Origin: Allobosea sp.
Lineage (GTDB): Bacteria; Pseudomonadota; Alphaproteobacteria; Rhizobiales; Beijerinckiaceae
NCBI RefSeq assembly: GCF_017308015.1
Contig: NZ_JAFKFW010000010.1
Coordinates: 80,744 to 144,743 of the forward strand
Length of the DNA stretch: 64,000 bases
Direction: 5' to 3'
Under the pieces are notes generated by a model that saw only the letters and a program-made list of their open reading frames with translations, did not search any database and had not been told where the DNA came from. Made by a program: the position numbers and the translations under genes. Below are positions 8,632-18,339 of the stretch, one piece after another. Position 1 is the stretch's first letter; each line of letters opens with the position of its first letter.

Positions 8632-9714
8632 TCAGGCCGCCTTCTTGGCGCCGAAGGTCGGGTCGAGCTCGCCCTTGGCATAGCGCTTGGCCATGTCGGC
8701 CAGCGTGATGACGCGCTTGATCTTCGAGGCCTGGCCGGCGGTGTTGAACTCTTCCAGGCGCTGCTTGCAGAGCTTGGTCATCGCTTCCATGGCGGGCTTC
8801 AGATACTTGCGGGGATCGAACTCGCCGGGGTTCTCCGACAGGATCTTGCGGATCTGGCCGGTCATCGCCATGCGGTTGTCGGTGTCGATGTTGATCTTGC
8901 GCACGCCGTGCTTGATGCCGCGCTGGATCTCCTCGACCGGCACGCCCCAGGTCTGGGGCATCTTGCCGCCGTACTGGTTGATGACGTCCTGAAGGTCCTG
9001 CGGAACGCTGGACGAGCCGTGCATGACGAGATGCGTGTTCGGCAGCAGCTTGTGGATCGCCTCGATGACATGCATCGCGAGGATCGCGCCGTCGGGCTTG
9101 CGGGTGAACTTGTAGGCGCCGTGCGAGGTGCCCATGGCGATGGCGAGCGCGTCGACCTTGGTCTCGGCGACGAACTTCACGGCCTCGTCGGGGTTGGTCA
9201 GGAGCTGGTCGTGGGAGAGCTTGCCTTCGAAGCCGTGGCCGTCCTCCTTCTCGCCCTCGCCGGATTCGAGCGAGCCGAGCACGCCGAGCTCGCCCTCGAC
9301 CGAGATGCCGCCGAGATGAGCCATGTCGGTGACGGTCTTGGTGACGCCGACATTGTAGTCCCAGTCGCCGGGCGTCTTGCCGTCGGCCTTGAGCGAGCCG
9401 TCCATCATCACCGAGGTGAAGCCGGCCTGGATCGCGGTCATGCAGGTCGCCGGCTCGTTGCCGTGGTCGAGATGCACGCAGACCGGGATATGCGGATAGA
9501 TCTCGGTGACGGCGTCCATCATGTGCTTGAGCATGATGTCGTTGGCGTAGGACCGGGCGCCACGCGAGGCCTGGATGATGACGGGCGCGTCGGTCGCATC
9601 CGCCGCCGCCATGATCGCCAGCGCCTGCTCCATGTTGTTGATGTTGAAGGCGGGCACGCCGTAGTCGTTCTCGGCGGCATGATCGAGCAACTGGCGAAGC
9701 GTGATACGGGCCAC
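8632..9714 (-). CDS. fba: Class II fructose-bisphosphate aldolase
   Basis: The 360-aa protein has the class II aldolase barrel motifs: [12 protein letters not shown], metal-site [31 protein letters not shown] and NIDTDNRMA. It cleaves or forms fructose-1,6-bisphosphate (and sedoheptulose-bisphosphate in CbbA-type enzymes) using Zn2+. Its length fits the long alphaproteobacterial class IIA/CbbA form. A good ribosome-binding site (AGGGGAG) precedes the ATG at 9714. It sits at the end of a minus-strand run tkt-gap-pgk-fba that supplies glycolysis, gluconeogenesis and pentose interconversion. Confidence 0.96.
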   Translation of the reverse strand: MARITLRQLLDHAAENDYGVPAFNINNMEQALAIMAAADATDAPVIIQASRGARSYANDIMLKHMMDAVTEIYPHIPVCVHLDHGNEPATCMTAIQAGFTSVMMDGSLKADGKTPGDWDYNVGVTKTVTDMAHLGGISVEGELGVLGSLESGEGEKEDGHGFEGKLSHDQLLTNPDEAVKFVAETKVDALAIAMGTSHGAYKFTRKPDGAILAMHVIEAIHKLLPNTHLVMHGSSSVPQDLQDVINQYGGKMPQTWGVPVEEIQRGIKHGVRKINIDTDNRMAMTGQIRKILSENPGEFDPRKYLKPAMEAMTKLCKQRLEEFNTAGQASKIKRVITLADMAKRYAKGELDPTFGAKKAA

Positions 9715-9805
9715 GATGGCACTCCCCTTTGGACAAACAGACAGAAGCCGGGTTTAGCGGCGAAAAGCGACGAAGGTAAAGCGAAAGCGGAATTCGCGCT
9801 TAAGA

Positions 9806-10051
9806 TCAGCGCCCGCGGGCTTCGGGAGCGGCGCCGCGCTCTTCGATCGCGGCGAGTTCCCCGGCGAAATTGCCGGTGACCGATTTCGCCATGACGAGCA
9901 GGCCGGCGGTGTCGCGGCGCTGCTTGCGGACAAGGTCACCCAGCATGTCAAAGCGCTTCTCGACCGCGTTGAAACGCTTGTCGTGCTCCGAGAGCTTGGC
10001 CTGAATCTTCTTCAGGATCTCGAACATCGCGCTCTGCACATTCTCGCTCAT
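9806..10051 (-). CDS. Small coiled-coil hypothetical protein
   Basis: The 81-aa protein beginning MSENVQSAMFEILKK is mostly alpha-helical with heptad-like LSEHDKRFNAVEKRFDML, a shape common in small uncharacterised rhizobial proteins. It has no signal or membrane segment. It lies between pgk and fba on their strand, after the pgk terminator, so it is probably transcribed from its own promoter or by read-through. No function can be assigned. Confidence 0.65.
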   Translation of the reverse strand: MSENVQSAMFEILKKIQAKLSEHDKRFNAVEKRFDMLGDLVRKQRRDTAGLLVMAKSVTGNFAGELAAIEERGAAPEARGR

Positions 10052-10061
10052 CAAGAGAACA

Positions 10062-10096
10062 TAGCAAAAACATGAGCTGCCGCAAGGGCAGCTCAT
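10062..10096 (-). terminator. Intrinsic terminator of pgk
   Basis: ATGAGCTGCC (10072-10081) pairs perfectly with GGCAGCTCAT (10087-10096) around a GCAAG loop. On the minus strand the stem is followed by GTTTTTGC, a classic terminator just after the pgk stop. Confidence 0.88.
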
Positions 10097-10106
10097 ATCG
10101 GCTGGA

Positions 10107-11300
10107 TCAGGCCTTCCGAAGCGCCTCGACGCCCGGCAGGGCCTTGCCTTCCATCCATTCGAGGAAGGCGCCGCCCGCCGTCGAGACATAGGAGAGATCG
10201 TCGGCGACGTCGGCATGGTTCATGGCCGCGACGGTGTCGCCGCCGCCGGCGACCGCAACGAGTTCACCCGCCTCGACGCGTCTGGCCGCGGCCTTGGCGA
10301 CAGCGACCGTCGCGGTGTCGAAGGGCGGCAGTTCGAAGGCGCCGAAGGGGCCGTTCCAGACCAGCGTCTTGACCTTTTCCAGCCGCAGCACGACTTCTGC
10401 GATGCTGAGCGGGCCGGCATCGAGGATCATCTCGTCGGCTTCGACACCGTCGACCGGCACGACCCGGTAGCTGGGATGGGCCTTGAACTCACGGGCGACC
10501 AGCGCATCGACGGGCAGCAAAATCTCACAGCCGGCGGCCCTGGCCTTCTCCTCGATCTCGCGGGCGGTGCCGACGAGGTCATGTTCGCAAAGCGACTTGC
10601 CGATGTTCACCCCGCGCGCGGCGAGGAAGGTGTTGGCCATGCCGCCGCCGATGGCGAGGACGTCGACCTTTTTCACAAGGTTGCCGAGCAATTCTAGCTT
10701 GGTCGAGACCTTGGCGCCGCCGACGATCGCCATCACCGGGCGGGCGGGATTGTCGAGGCCGGCCGAGAGGGCTTCGAGCTCCGCCTGCATGGTACGACCG
10801 GCATAGGCCGGCAGGACATGGGCGAGGCCTTCAGTCGAGGCGTGGGCGCGGTGGGCGGCAGAGAAGGCGTCGTTGACATAGAGATCGCCATTGGCGGCGA
10901 GCGCCCTGACGAAGTCGGCGTCGTTCTTCTCGTCGCCGGCGTGGAAGCGGGTGTTCTCCAGCAGCAGAACGTCGCCGTTCTTCGCGGCGACGAGCGCCTT
11001 CGCGACATCATCGCCAATGCAGTCGTCGACGAAGGTGACCGGGCGGCCGAGCGCCTCGGTCAGCGCCGGCACGACCTGCCGCAGGCTGTTCTTGTCGTCC
11101 CGGCCCTTCGGACGGCCGAAATGCGCGAGCAGCACGACCTTGCCGCCCTTGTCGGCGATTTCGCGGATCGTCGGCAGGATGCGGTCGATGCGGGTGGTGT
11201 CGCTGACCTTGCCGTCTTCCATGGGCACGTTGAGGTCGACGCGGACAAGGACGCGCTTGCCCGAGACAGCGGCGTCGTCGAGGGTACGGAAGGCAGTCAT
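10107..11300 (-). CDS. pgk: Phosphoglycerate kinase
   Basis: A full-length 397-aa enzyme that interconverts 1,3-bisphosphoglycerate and 3-phosphoglycerate with ADP/ATP. Signature motifs are [11 protein letters not shown] at the N-terminus, [52 protein letters not shown] and the nucleotide loop [12 protein letters not shown]. The ATG overlaps the stop of the upstream 151-aa membrane protein by four bases. A strong terminator lies downstream. Confidence 0.98.
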   Translation of the reverse strand: MTAFRTLDDAAVSGKRVLVRVDLNVPMEDGKVSDTTRIDRILPTIREIADKGGKVVLLAHFGRPKGRDDKNSLRQVVPALTEALGRPVTFVDDCIGDDVAKALVAAKNGDVLLLENTRFHAGDEKNDADFVRALAANGDLYVNDAFSAAHRAHASTEGLAHVLPAYAGRTMQAELEALSAGLDNPARPVMAIVGGAKVSTKLELLGNLVKKVDVLAIGGGMANTFLAARGVNIGKSLCEHDLVGTAREIEEKARAAGCEILLPVDALVAREFKAHPSYRVVPVDGVEADEMILDAGPLSIAEVVLRLEKVKTLVWNGPFGAFELPPFDTATVAVAKAAARRVEAGELVAVAGGGDTVAAMNHADVADDLSYVSTAGGAFLEWMEGKALPGVEALRKA

Positions 11301-11752
11301 CGGGGCAGCAGGCCTCCGAACAGGCCGGGCACGCCGAATTTCAGCACGAGGATGGTCAGGAGCACGGTCAGGACGGCGGTGACGATCGCTGTGATGAACA
11401 GCGTGCCGGCGCGGGGCGTCGCATCGACGCGGTTGCGAAGCGCGGTGATCTCGCCGCGGATCGAGGCGAAATCCATCGTGCCGGCCGCGGCGTCGACCTT
11501 GTGCGCGCTGCGCTCCAGCGAGGCCTCGGCGCGCGTCAGAACGGCCTCGTAGCGGGCAAATTTCTCCTCGATGCGGGCCGCCTTCTCCTCGATGCGGGAG
11601 AGCTGGTCCAGCTTGCGCGGCTCGGTGACCGGAGCGACGGTCTCGGCGGCCGGCGTCGCCGCCACGAGGGTCGGGCCGGATGCGGGGGGCGGCGACGCGA
11701 CGGGCGGCTCGGTATTCGTCGGGGTCACGACGGTCGGCTCGATCTTGGCCAT
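11297..11752 (-). CDS. Hypothetical coiled-coil protein with C-terminal membrane anchor
   Basis: The 151-aa protein has a Pro/Thr/Ala-rich disordered N-terminus (about 1-48), a charged coiled coil (about 49-115, with [16 protein letters not shown]) and one C-terminal membrane segment (about 117-140). It resembles tail-anchored proteins facing the cytoplasm. It is translationally coupled to pgk by an ATGA overlap and lies between gap and pgk, a position that suggests co-expression with glycolysis but not a defined role. The family is not recognised. Confidence 0.78.
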   Translation of the reverse strand: MAKIEPTVVTPTNTEPPVASPPPASGPTLVAATPAAETVAPVTEPRKLDQLSRIEEKAARIEEKFARYEAVLTRAEASLERSAHKVDAAAGTMDFASIRGEITALRNRVDATPRAGTLFITAIVTAVLTVLLTILVLKFGVPGLFGGLLPR

Positions 11753-11859
11753 GGGCGCTCCGTAGCTGGGAGAAGTGGGACGAGGCCGGGCCTTGGCAGC
11801 GCGGCCTCGCAGTCAGGCGCCATGCCCTCGCGAGAGGACAGGAAGCACTTCGTTACCGC

Positions 11860-11901
11860 ATCGGATTATCCCGAAAAATGGCGCCCACTTTCCGGTCCGA
11901 T
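11860..11901. repeat. Intergenic palindromic repeat after gap
   Basis: Outer arms ATCGGA (11860-11865) and TCCGAT (11896-11901) enclose an imperfect inner stem, CCGAAAAATGG against CCACTTTCCGG. The pattern (paired CGAAAA and TTTYCGG around GGCGCCC) resembles a palindromic repeat scattered through rhizobial genomes. It sits just downstream of gap and may also terminate transcription. Confidence 0.5.
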
Positions 11902-11909
11902 ACGAAGGA

Positions 11910-12920
11910 TCAGAGCAGGGCGCCCATGGCGACGGCGGTGTCGCTCATGCGGTTCGAGAAGCCCCATTCGTTGTCGTACCAGGACAGCACGCGCACGAAC
12001 TTGTCGTCCATGACCTTGGTCTGGTCGAGGGCGAAGGTCGAGGACGCCGGATCGTGGTTGAAGTCGATCGAGACGTTCGGCTGGTCGGTGACGGCGAGGA
12101 TGCCCTTGAGCGGGCCGCGCTTCGACGCCTTGACGATGGCCTCGTTGACCTTCTCGACCGTGGTCTTGCGCTTCGAGATGAACTTGAAGTCGACGACCGA
12201 GACGTTCGGGGTGGGAACGCGGATCGAGGTGCCGTCGAGGCGGCCCTTCAGATCGGGAATGACGAGACCGATCGCCTTGGCGGCGCCGGTCGAGGTCGGG
12301 ATCATCGAGAGCGCGGCGGCGCGGCCGCGGTAGAGATCCTTGTGCATCGTGTCCAGCGTCGGCTGGTCGCCGGTGTACGCATGGATCGTGGTCATGAAGC
12401 CCTTGTCGATGCCCACGCTGTCATGGAGCACGCGCACAACCGGCGCGAGGCAGTTCGTGGTGCAGGAGGCGTTCGAGACGACGACGTGGTCCCTGGTCAG
12501 CTCGTGATGGTTGACGCCGAACACGACGGTGAGGTCCGCACCGTCGCAGGGAGCCGAGACCAGCACGCGCTTGGCGCCGGCCGCGAGATGAGCGGCGGCC
12601 TTGTCGCGGGTGGTGAAGATGCCGGTGCATTCGAAGGCGATGTCGACGCCGAGCGCCTTATGCGGCAGGTCCTTGGGATCGCGGATCGCGGTGACCTTGA
12701 TCGGGCCGCGGCCGACATCGATCGTGTCGCCGGAGACGGTCACCGTGCCGGGGAAGCGGCCATGGACGGAGTCGAAGCGGAAGAGATGGGCATTGGTCTC
12801 GACCGGGCCGAGATCGTTGATCGCCACGACCTCGATGTCCTTGCGCTTCGACTCGATGATCGCGCGCAGAACGTTGCGCCCGATGCGGCCGAAACCGTTG
12901 ATCGCCACCTTGACCGTCAT
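11910..12920 (-). CDS. gap: Type I glyceraldehyde-3-phosphate dehydrogenase
   Basis: The 336-aa protein begins [16 protein letters not shown], the NAD-binding Rossmann start, with catalytic cysteine in [12 protein letters not shown], then TVDKGF-like and [12 protein letters not shown]-type motifs (here [11 protein letters not shown]) and the WYDNEWG C-terminal block. It oxidises glyceraldehyde-3-phosphate to 1,3-bisphosphoglycerate. The start at 12920 is decided by family alignment; the in-frame ATG at 12968 adds residues without similarity. It lies between tkt and the pgk operon on the same strand. Confidence 0.98.
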   Translation of the reverse strand: MTVKVAINGFGRIGRNVLRAIIESKRKDIEVVAINDLGPVETNAHLFRFDSVHGRFPGTVTVSGDTIDVGRGPIKVTAIRDPKDLPHKALGVDIAFECTGIFTTRDKAAAHLAAGAKRVLVSAPCDGADLTVVFGVNHHELTRDHVVVSNASCTTNCLAPVVRVLHDSVGIDKGFMTTIHAYTGDQPTLDTMHKDLYRGRAAALSMIPTSTGAAKAIGLVIPDLKGRLDGTSIRVPTPNVSVVDFKFISKRKTTVEKVNEAIVKASKRGPLKGILAVTDQPNVSIDFNHDPASSTFALDQTKVMDDKFVRVLSWYDNEWGFSNRMSDTAVAMGALL

Positions 12921-13046
12921 GTCTTCCTCTCCTTCGCCGAGCGAACCGGCGATGCCGTCGCTATCCACGCGGGCAATTCGGCCAAAGAATGGCCGAACGC
13001 AAGATGTCTTTCGGGAAAATCAGCCCTGCCTGCGGCAATTAGACCG

Positions 13047-15044
13047 TCAGGCGTTGTGCTTCTTCATCGCGGCGTCGACGATCGCCTCCGCAGTGATGCC
13101 GAAATGCTTGTAGACCTCCTTGTAGGGGCCGCTGGCACCGAAGGAGTTCATGCCGATGAAGACGCCGTCATGGCCGATCACGGCATCCCAGCCGAAGCGC
13201 ACGCCGGCTTCGACCGCAATCTTGACCGGAGCCGAGCCGATGATCGCCGTCTGGGTGGCCTCGTCCTGCTGCAGCAGAAGCTCAAGCGAAGGCACCGAAA
13301 CGACGCGGGCGCGGACGCCCTTCTCGGCGAGAAGCTTGCGCGCGGCGACGGCGAGCTCGACCTCGGAGCCCGAGGCGAAGAGCGAGATCTGGGCCTTGCC
13401 GCCCTCGGCCGCGAGCAGTTCGTAGGCGCCGGTGGCCGAGCGGTTCCGGGCCGAGGCGTCGGTGCGGAGCTGTGGCAGGTTCTGGCGGGAGAGCGCGAGG
13501 ACAGTCGGGCCGTCGGTGCGTTCCAGAGCGGCCTGCCAGGCCTCGGCGGTCTCGATCGTGTCGGCGGGGCGGAAGACGCGCATGTTCGGCATGGCACGCA
13601 AGCTGGCGACCTGCTCGACCGGCTGGTGGGTCGGACCATCCTCGCCGAGGCCGATCGAGTCATGGGTCATGACATAGACGACCGGCAGGCCCATCAGGGC
13701 GGCAAGCCGCATCGAGGGGCGGGCATAGTCGGCGAAGACCAGGAAGGTACCGCCGCCGGTGCGGAAGCCGCCATGCAGCGTGATGCCGTTCATCGCGGCG
13801 GCCATGCCGTGCTCGCGGATGCCGTAGCGGACATAGCGGCCCTTCGGGGTCTTCGGGGTGAAGTCCTCGGCGGCCTTGGTGCGGGTGTTGTTGGACGGAG
13901 TCAGGTCGGCCGACCCCATCACCAGCTCCGGCATGATCGGGGTGATGGCTTCGAGCGCCATTTCCGAAGCCTTGCGGGTCGCGACGGCCTGCGGCGCGGC
14001 GATCAGTGCCTTCTTGTGGGCGAGGATCGCCTTGTCGAGCTTGGCCGGAACGGTGTGGGCGAGGCGGCGGTCGAACTCGCCGCGCTTGCGCTCGGAGAGG
14101 GTGGCGAAGCGCTCGTTCCAGTCTTTGTGGGCGGCGGCGCCGGCAGAGCCGAAGCCGCGCCAGGCCTTGAGCACGTCGGCAGGGACCTCGAAGGGACCGC
14201 CGGTAATGCCCAGCGCCTTCTTGGCGGCGGCGAGCTCCTCGGCGCCGAGCGGCTCGCCATGGGCCTTGGACGTGCCGGCCTTCTTCGGCGCGCCGAAGCC
14301 GATCACGGTCTTGCAGGCGATCATGGTGGGCTTGTTCGACTTCCGGGCGCGATTGATCGCGGCCTCGATCGCCTCGGGATCATGGCCGTCGACGCGCTCG
14401 GAGCGCCAACCGCAGGCCTTGAAGCGCGCGACCTGGTCGACATTGTCGGTGATCGAGAGCGGCCCGTCGATCGAGATGTCGTTATCGTCCCAGAGCACGA
14501 TCAGCTTGTTGAGCTTCTGGTGGCCGGCGAGCGCGATCGCCTCCTGGCTGATGCCCTCCATCAGGTCGCCGTCGGAAGCCAGCACATAGGTATGGTGATC
14601 GACGACCTTCTTGCCGAACTCGGCGGCGAGCATGCGCTCGGCCATCGCCATGCCAACGGCGGTGGCGAGCCCCTGGCCGAGCGGGCCGGTGGTGGTCTCG
14701 ACGCCGGCGGTCATGAAGTTCTCGGGGTGGCCGGGGGTCTTCGATTCGAGCTGGCGGAAGGCCTTGAGGTCGTCGAGCTGCATGCCGGGCGCGCCGGTGA
14801 GATAGAGCAGGGCGTAGAGCAGCATCGAGCCATGGCCGGCGGAGAGCACGAAGCGATCGCGGTCCGGCCAGCGCGGATCGGCGGCGTCATACTTCATCAC
14901 GCGGGTAAACAGCACGGCGGCGATGTCGGCGGCGCCCATCGGCAGGCCGGGATGGCCGGACTTGGCCTTCTCGACGCCGTCCATCGCCAGACCGCGGATG
15001 GCATTGGCGAGCTTGTCGTGCTGGGCGCGATCGATGGTGGTCAT
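13047..15044 (-). CDS. tkt: Transketolase
   Basis: The 665-aa thiamine-diphosphate enzyme of the pentose phosphate pathway. Visible elements are the N-terminal [16 protein letters not shown], the ThDP-binding SDGDLMEG and [17 protein letters not shown], then the pyrimidine-domain [31 protein letters not shown] (transketolase signature 2) and the C-terminal [10 protein letters not shown]. Length is typical. It is divergent from the DUF4164-zapA genes across a 345-bp intergenic region and is probably first of the tkt-gap-pgk run. Confidence 0.98.
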   Translation of the reverse strand: MTTIDRAQHDKLANAIRGLAMDGVEKAKSGHPGLPMGAADIAAVLFTRVMKYDAADPRWPDRDRFVLSAGHGSMLLYALLYLTGAPGMQLDDLKAFRQLESKTPGHPENFMTAGVETTTGPLGQGLATAVGMAMAERMLAAEFGKKVVDHHTYVLASDGDLMEGISQEAIALAGHQKLNKLIVLWDDNDISIDGPLSITDNVDQVARFKACGWRSERVDGHDPEAIEAAINRARKSNKPTMIACKTVIGFGAPKKAGTSKAHGEPLGAEELAAAKKALGITGGPFEVPADVLKAWRGFGSAGAAAHKDWNERFATLSERKRGEFDRRLAHTVPAKLDKAILAHKKALIAAPQAVATRKASEMALEAITPIMPELVMGSADLTPSNNTRTKAAEDFTPKTPKGRYVRYGIREHGMAAAMNGITLHGGFRTGGGTFLVFADYARPSMRLAALMGLPVVYVMTHDSIGLGEDGPTHQPVEQVASLRAMPNMRVFRPADTIETAEAWQAALERTDGPTVLALSRQNLPQLRTDASARNRSATGAYELLAAEGGKAQISLFASGSEVELAVAARKLLAEKGVRARVVSVPSLELLLQQDEATQTAIIGSAPVKIAVEAGVRFGWDAVIGHDGVFIGMNSFGASGPYKEVYKHFGITAEAIVDAAMKKHNA

Positions 15045-15389
15045 GATGATCTCACAGGGCTCCGTCAGGCGGGCGGGAGGACCGGGCCGGCCTGCGCGAC
15101 AGCGGGCCGGCGAGGGGGAAGGCAGTGTTGCCGCCGCTTGCGGCAGGCTCGGAAAGGACGGGGTGGATTAGGCCCGGCCCTCCCTGCGAGTCAATTCGCG
15201 AAACCCTGCTTTCGGGGTCGCAGGCACGGCTTTTGGTTGGTTTTCCGCAGATGGCGCCTCAGCCCCGCCCGGCAAGCCGTTGCAAGGACATGTTTACAGG
15301 CCGAGAGAGCGATTCCTGTTTTCCGGTGCTTTGCTGTAAATTGAGACACGAATCGTGTGAGCCGGCTTCGATCTGAAAGGAGAGCGACG
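15045..15389. other. Divergent intergenic region tkt / DUF4164
   Basis: This 345-bp stretch between two divergent genes holds no convincing open frame. A small palindrome, ACACGA-A-TCGTGT (15346-15358), lies 31 bp upstream of the DUF4164 start. Both promoters must be here, but I cannot place -35/-10 boxes with confidence. Confidence 0.4.
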
Positions 15390-15701
15390 GTGGCGAGCCT
15401 GATGCTGGACAATGCGCTGGCGCGACTGGATACGGCGCTGGGGCAGTTGGAGGCGGCGGCGCGGCGGCGGGTCGAGGCTGAGCGTGGGCGTGGCAATCTC
15501 GAAACCGAACTCGCCCTGATGCAGGACGACCGGGCGCGGCTGGCGGCCGAGCTCGACGGCGCGATGGCACGCCTCGGCCAGGTCGAAACGGCTGCGGCTG
15601 ATGTCGACCAGCGGCTGGAGCGGGCGATGAACGTCGTCGGCGCGGTGATCGCGCGGGTCGAGGCGCAGCAGCCGTCGGAGCCCGAGGCAAGCGAAAGCTA
15701 A
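15390..15701 (+). CDS. DUF4164 family coiled-coil protein
   Basis: The 103-aa protein is one long heptad-patterned helix (LARLDTALGQLEAAARRR, then LETELALMQDDRARLAAEL). It matches the small DUF4164 proteins found directly upstream of zapA in Rhizobiales. The GTG at 15390 is chosen because AAAGGAGA at 15376-15383 sits at the right distance; upstream in-frame starts lack one. It is followed by zapA after 18 bases. A role with ZapA in division is suggested by context only. Confidence 0.85.
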   Translation: MASLMLDNALARLDTALGQLEAAARRRVEAERGRGNLETELALMQDDRARLAAELDGAMARLGQVETAAADVDQRLERAMNVVGAVIARVEAQQPSEPEASES

Positions 15702-15719
15702 AGCGGAACTGGAGACCGA

Positions 15720-16088
15720 ATGCCGCAAGTCAACGTCATGATTTCCGGGAAGGCCTATCGCATGGCCTGCGGGGAGGGCGAGGAGGGCCATCTCGAAGGG
15801 CTCGCCCGGTTCTATGACGAGAAGATCGGCGAGATGCGGCAGGCCTTCGGCGAGATCGGCGACATGCGCCTGCATGTCATGGCGGCGCTGATGGTGGCCG
15901 ACGAGGTCCATGAACTGAAGCAGCGGCTGGCGAAGCTGGAGGCCGACCTCGCGGCGACGCAGGGCAATGCCGGCGCCGCCGATGAGCGGCTCAGCGAGGT
16001 CGAGGACCGGGCGGCGGAAGCGTTGGTCGCGGCGGCCGAGCGGATCGAGGGCGTGGCGCGCAGCCTGATCCCGACCGCGGTGGGCTGA
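15720..16088 (+). CDS. zapA: Cell division protein ZapA
   Basis: The 122-aa protein has the N-terminal ZapA globular domain (MPQVNVMISGKAYRMACGEG, then LARFYDEKIGEMRQ) and the long C-terminal coiled coil that mediates tetramer formation. ZapA bundles FtsZ filaments at mid-cell. An RBS (GGAG) lies six bases upstream. In many proteobacteria zapA is followed by the 6S RNA gene and 5-formyl-THF cyclo-ligase; here it is followed by a P-loop protein, and the 6S/cyclo-ligase pair lies inverted at 33.6-34.4 kb. Confidence 0.93.
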   Translation: MPQVNVMISGKAYRMACGEGEEGHLEGLARFYDEKIGEMRQAFGEIGDMRLHVMAALMVADEVHELKQRLAKLEADLAATQGNAGAADERLSEVEDRAAEALVAAAERIEGVARSLIPTAVG

Positions 16089-16105
16089 GTGCCGGCGGGC
16101 CGCCG

Positions 16106-16603
16106 GTGCAACGTTACGCGATTTTCCTGAGCGGACCGATCGGCGCCGGCAAGACGACGCTGGGGCGGGCTCTGGCTGCGCGGATCGGCGGCAGCTTTAT
16201 CGATGGCGACGACCATGCCGACCCGGGTTTGCCCTGGTACGGTTCCATCCTGCGCACCAGCCGGTCGATCGTACGGGAGGGCTTCTCGCTGCTGGCCGAG
16301 CGCCCCAATCTGGTCGTGGCCTACCCGCTCCGCTGCAGTGACTGGATCTTCTTCCGGCGCCATTTCGGCGATGCCGGTGTGCGGCCGATTTTCGTCAGCC
16401 TTCGTGCTTCCTATGAACGCATTGTCGATGCCGGCCGAGGGCGGGTGTTCGATACCGAGGAGCATGACCGCATCCGCGTGATGCTGGCGGAAGGCTATGG
16501 CGAACGCAGCTTCAGCGATCTGATTGTCGATAGCGATCGCGGCTCCTTCGCAGGAACGCTCGACGAACTGGAGACCGGGCTCAGCAGCTTCATGACGACC
16601 TGA
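16106..16603 (+). CDS. P-loop NTPase, shikimate/gluconate kinase-like
   Basis: The 165-aa protein opens with IFLSGPIGAGKTTLGRALA, a Walker A (GPIGAGKT, residues about 10-17), followed by IDGDDH, a layout seen in gluconate/shikimate-type and AAA_18/33 small-molecule kinases. The remainder is not diagnostic. The start is GTG at 16106; no clear RBS is visible, so the exact start is uncertain. It lies at the left edge of the proposed inversion (after zapA, before pal). The substrate is unknown. Confidence 0.75.
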   Translation: MQRYAIFLSGPIGAGKTTLGRALAARIGGSFIDGDDHADPGLPWYGSILRTSRSIVREGFSLLAERPNLVVAYPLRCSDWIFFRRHFGDAGVRPIFVSLRASYERIVDAGRGRVFDTEEHDRIRVMLAEGYGERSFSDLIVDSDRGSFAGTLDELETGLSSFMTT

Positions 16604-16638
16604 GCGATCCTCTCCAGGTGGCTTGCCGGAATGAAAAA

Positions 16639-16664
16639 GGCCCCGGATGTCGTCATCCGGGGCC
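16639..16664. terminator. Bidirectional terminator between P-loop gene and pal
   Basis: GGCCCCGGATG (16639-16649) pairs perfectly with CATCCGGGGCC (16654-16664) around a TCGT loop. TCTTTCTTTTT follows on plus and AAAAA precedes it (T-tract on minus), so it works in both directions. Confidence 0.9.
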
Positions 16665-16690
16665 TCTTTCTTTTTATCTCTGCGATCAGA

Positions 16691-17206
16691 TCAGACGCCG
16701 GGGGCGCCGCCGGCGCCGTCCAGCACCGTGACCGAGCGGCGGTTCTGCGACCAGCAGGAGATGTCGTTGCAGACCGCGACCGGGCGCTCCTTGCCGTAGG
16801 AGATGGTGCGCATGCGGTTGGCAGCGATGCCGCGCGAGGCCAGATAGTCGCGCACGGTCTGGCCGCGGCGGGCGCCGAGCGAATAGTTGTACTCGCGGGT
16901 GCCGCGCTCGTCGGCATGGCCTTCGACGGTGAAGGTATAGCGCGGATAGCGCTGCAGCCAGCCGGCCTGCTTGTCGAGGGTCGCGACGGCGGTCGAGGTC
17001 AGGTCAGTCGAGTCGGTCTCGAAGAAGACGCGGTCGCCCACGTTGACGACGAAGTCCTGTGCGCTGCCTGGCGTCGCGGCACCGCCGGCGCCGAAGCCCG
17101 AGGCATCCGCGTTCTGGTCCTTGGCGCAAGCGCCGAGCGCGAGCGTGGCGGCGATGGCGGCGGCGAAACGGACGGCACGGCTGCCGGGAACGAGAGTGGT
17201 CAACAT
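16691..17206 (-). CDS. pal: Peptidoglycan-associated lipoprotein Pal
   Basis: The 171-aa protein has a lipoprotein signal ending in LALGAC (lipidated Cys about residue 27), a short linker and an OmpA-like domain with VFFETDSTDL, VEGHADERGTREYN and GARRGQTVRDYL, all standard for Pal. It anchors the outer membrane to peptidoglycan and interacts with TolB. The start at 17206 (MLTTLVPG) is preferred over ATG 17224. It is normally immediately downstream of tolB and upstream of cpoB; here 2.4 kb of opposite-strand genes separates it from tolB, and cpoB is 17 kb away. Confidence 0.96.
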   Translation of the reverse strand: MLTTLVPGSRAVRFAAAIAATLALGACAKDQNADASGFGAGGAATPGSAQDFVVNVGDRVFFETDSTDLTSTAVATLDKQAGWLQRYPRYTFTVEGHADERGTREYNYSLGARRGQTVRDYLASRGIAANRMRTISYGKERPVAVCNDISCWSQNRRSVTVLDGAGGAPGV

Positions 17207-17505
17207 GGCTGGACTCCGGGGCAATCGAATTCATGTGGCGGCGCGCTTCGACGAGGCGTCGCGATACCTCATCAATGAACCGTCAACCTAAACGAGACCT
17301 TGCCAAATCAGGGCGAAGTGGCGGCATTGCGGCTTATGGTTAACCAAGTATGGCAAAAAGCGCTTCCAGCCTCGTCTGTTGCTTCGCGGGCACAGCGATA
17401 GCCGGTGCCTTGACGGAAATGCTCCCCGCCGGCGGTCTCGGGCGCCGGCGATCAAGGCGCTCATGCTTCCCGGCCAACAGATACGGCCTCTCGGGTTGAC
17501 GAAAT

Positions 17506-17548
17506 CATAGCTGAGTGGTTATTGAATAATTCATAGCCATTCGGTTAT
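17506..17548 (+). promoter_or_regulatory. Tandem ArsR-type operator and promoter
   Basis: Two 17-bp sites, CATAGC-N5-GGTTAT at 17506-17522 and 17532-17548, repeat in direct orientation with 26 bp centre spacing. Each is itself an imperfect palindrome. TTGACG (17496-17501) is a good -35 just upstream, and the -10 position falls around 17519-17524, inside the first site. The arrangement fits autorepression by the ArsR protein starting at 17558. Confidence 0.6.
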
Positions 17549-17557
17549 GGGTTTTTG

Positions 17558-17881
17558 ATGTCCGATACGCATGATCAGCTCTTCAAGACGCTCGCCGATC
17601 CGACCCGGCGGGGCATTTTCGAGCGCCTGTGCAGCCAGGGCGAGCAGACGGTCGCGGCGCTGACGGCGCAGGCTGGCGTGTCGCAACCGGCCGTCTCCAA
17701 GCATCTGGCCGTGCTGAAGCAGGCCGGGCTGGTGCGGGACCGCCATCAGGGCCGCCAGACGCACTACAGCGCGCAGCTCGCTGCGCTGGCGCCTTTGGCT
17801 GACTGGACGAACCGCATGGCCGGATACTGGGAAAACCGGTTCGACGATCTCGAAGATCTGCTCAAGAGGATGGACCAATGA
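17558..17881 (+). CDS. ArsR/SmtB-family repressor (SdpR-like)
   Basis: The 107-aa winged-helix regulator contains LFKTLADPTRRGIFERL, the recognition helix VSQPAVSKHLAVLKQAGLV and wing RQTHYSA. It lacks the metal-binding CxC motif of arsenic sensors, as is usual for ArsR proteins paired with AHSA1-domain genes. The ATG at 17558 is used. Its stop overlaps the next start (ATGA). A tandem operator overlaps the promoter, so it probably represses its own three-gene operon. Confidence 0.92.
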   Translation: MSDTHDQLFKTLADPTRRGIFERLCSQGEQTVAALTAQAGVSQPAVSKHLAVLKQAGLVRDRHQGRQTHYSAQLAALAPLADWTNRMAGYWENRFDDLEDLLKRMDQ

Positions 17882-18297
17882 CCGAAACACGCTCCGTCAT
17901 CGTCGAGCGCGAGATGCCGCATCCGCCGGAAAAGCTCTGGCGGGCGCTGACGCAATCTCACCTGATCGCGGAATGGCTGATGAAGAACGACTTCGTGCCG
18001 GCGGTCGGCCACCGCTTCAACCTGCGCGGCGACTGGGGCGGCGTGCTCGATTGCGAGGTGCTGGCGGTCGAGCCGAACAGGTCGCTCTCCTATAGCTGGG
18101 ACTTCGCGCATGACGATCCGGCCTATGCCCTGAAGAGCGTGGTGACCTTCACGCTCACGCCTTCGGCGAAGGGTACGCATCTGCGCATGGAGCAGGTCGG
18201 CTTCCGGCCGGAGCAGAAGCAGGCCTTCGGTGGCGCCAAGGCCGGCTGGCAGCAGTTCTTCGCCAAGCTGGAAGAGGTTGCGGCGCGTGCCGATTGA
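17878..18297 (+). CDS. SRPBCC / AHSA1-domain protein
   Basis: The 139-aa protein begins VIVEREMPHPPEKLWRALTQS, the START-like AHSA1 fold, and ends WQQFFAKLEEVAARAD. Such proteins have a hydrophobic pocket and are very often co-encoded with ArsR regulators; the ligand is unknown. Translationally coupled to the upstream arsR gene by an ATGA overlap. Confidence 0.9.
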   Translation: MTETRSVIVEREMPHPPEKLWRALTQSHLIAEWLMKNDFVPAVGHRFNLRGDWGGVLDCEVLAVEPNRSLSYSWDFAHDDPAYALKSVVTFTLTPSAKGTHLRMEQVGFRPEQKQAFGGAKAGWQQFFAKLEEVAARAD

Positions 18298-18339
18298 GGC
18301 GGCGCCTCTTCTCCTGCCCCGTGATCAAAGGAGCTTTCC

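Noticed and set aside
11775-15344. Very long plus-strand open frame opposite gap and tkt
   Set aside because: It is the mirror of two well-supported minus-strand enzymes in GC-rich DNA; composition is Gly/Arg/Asp-rich without domains.
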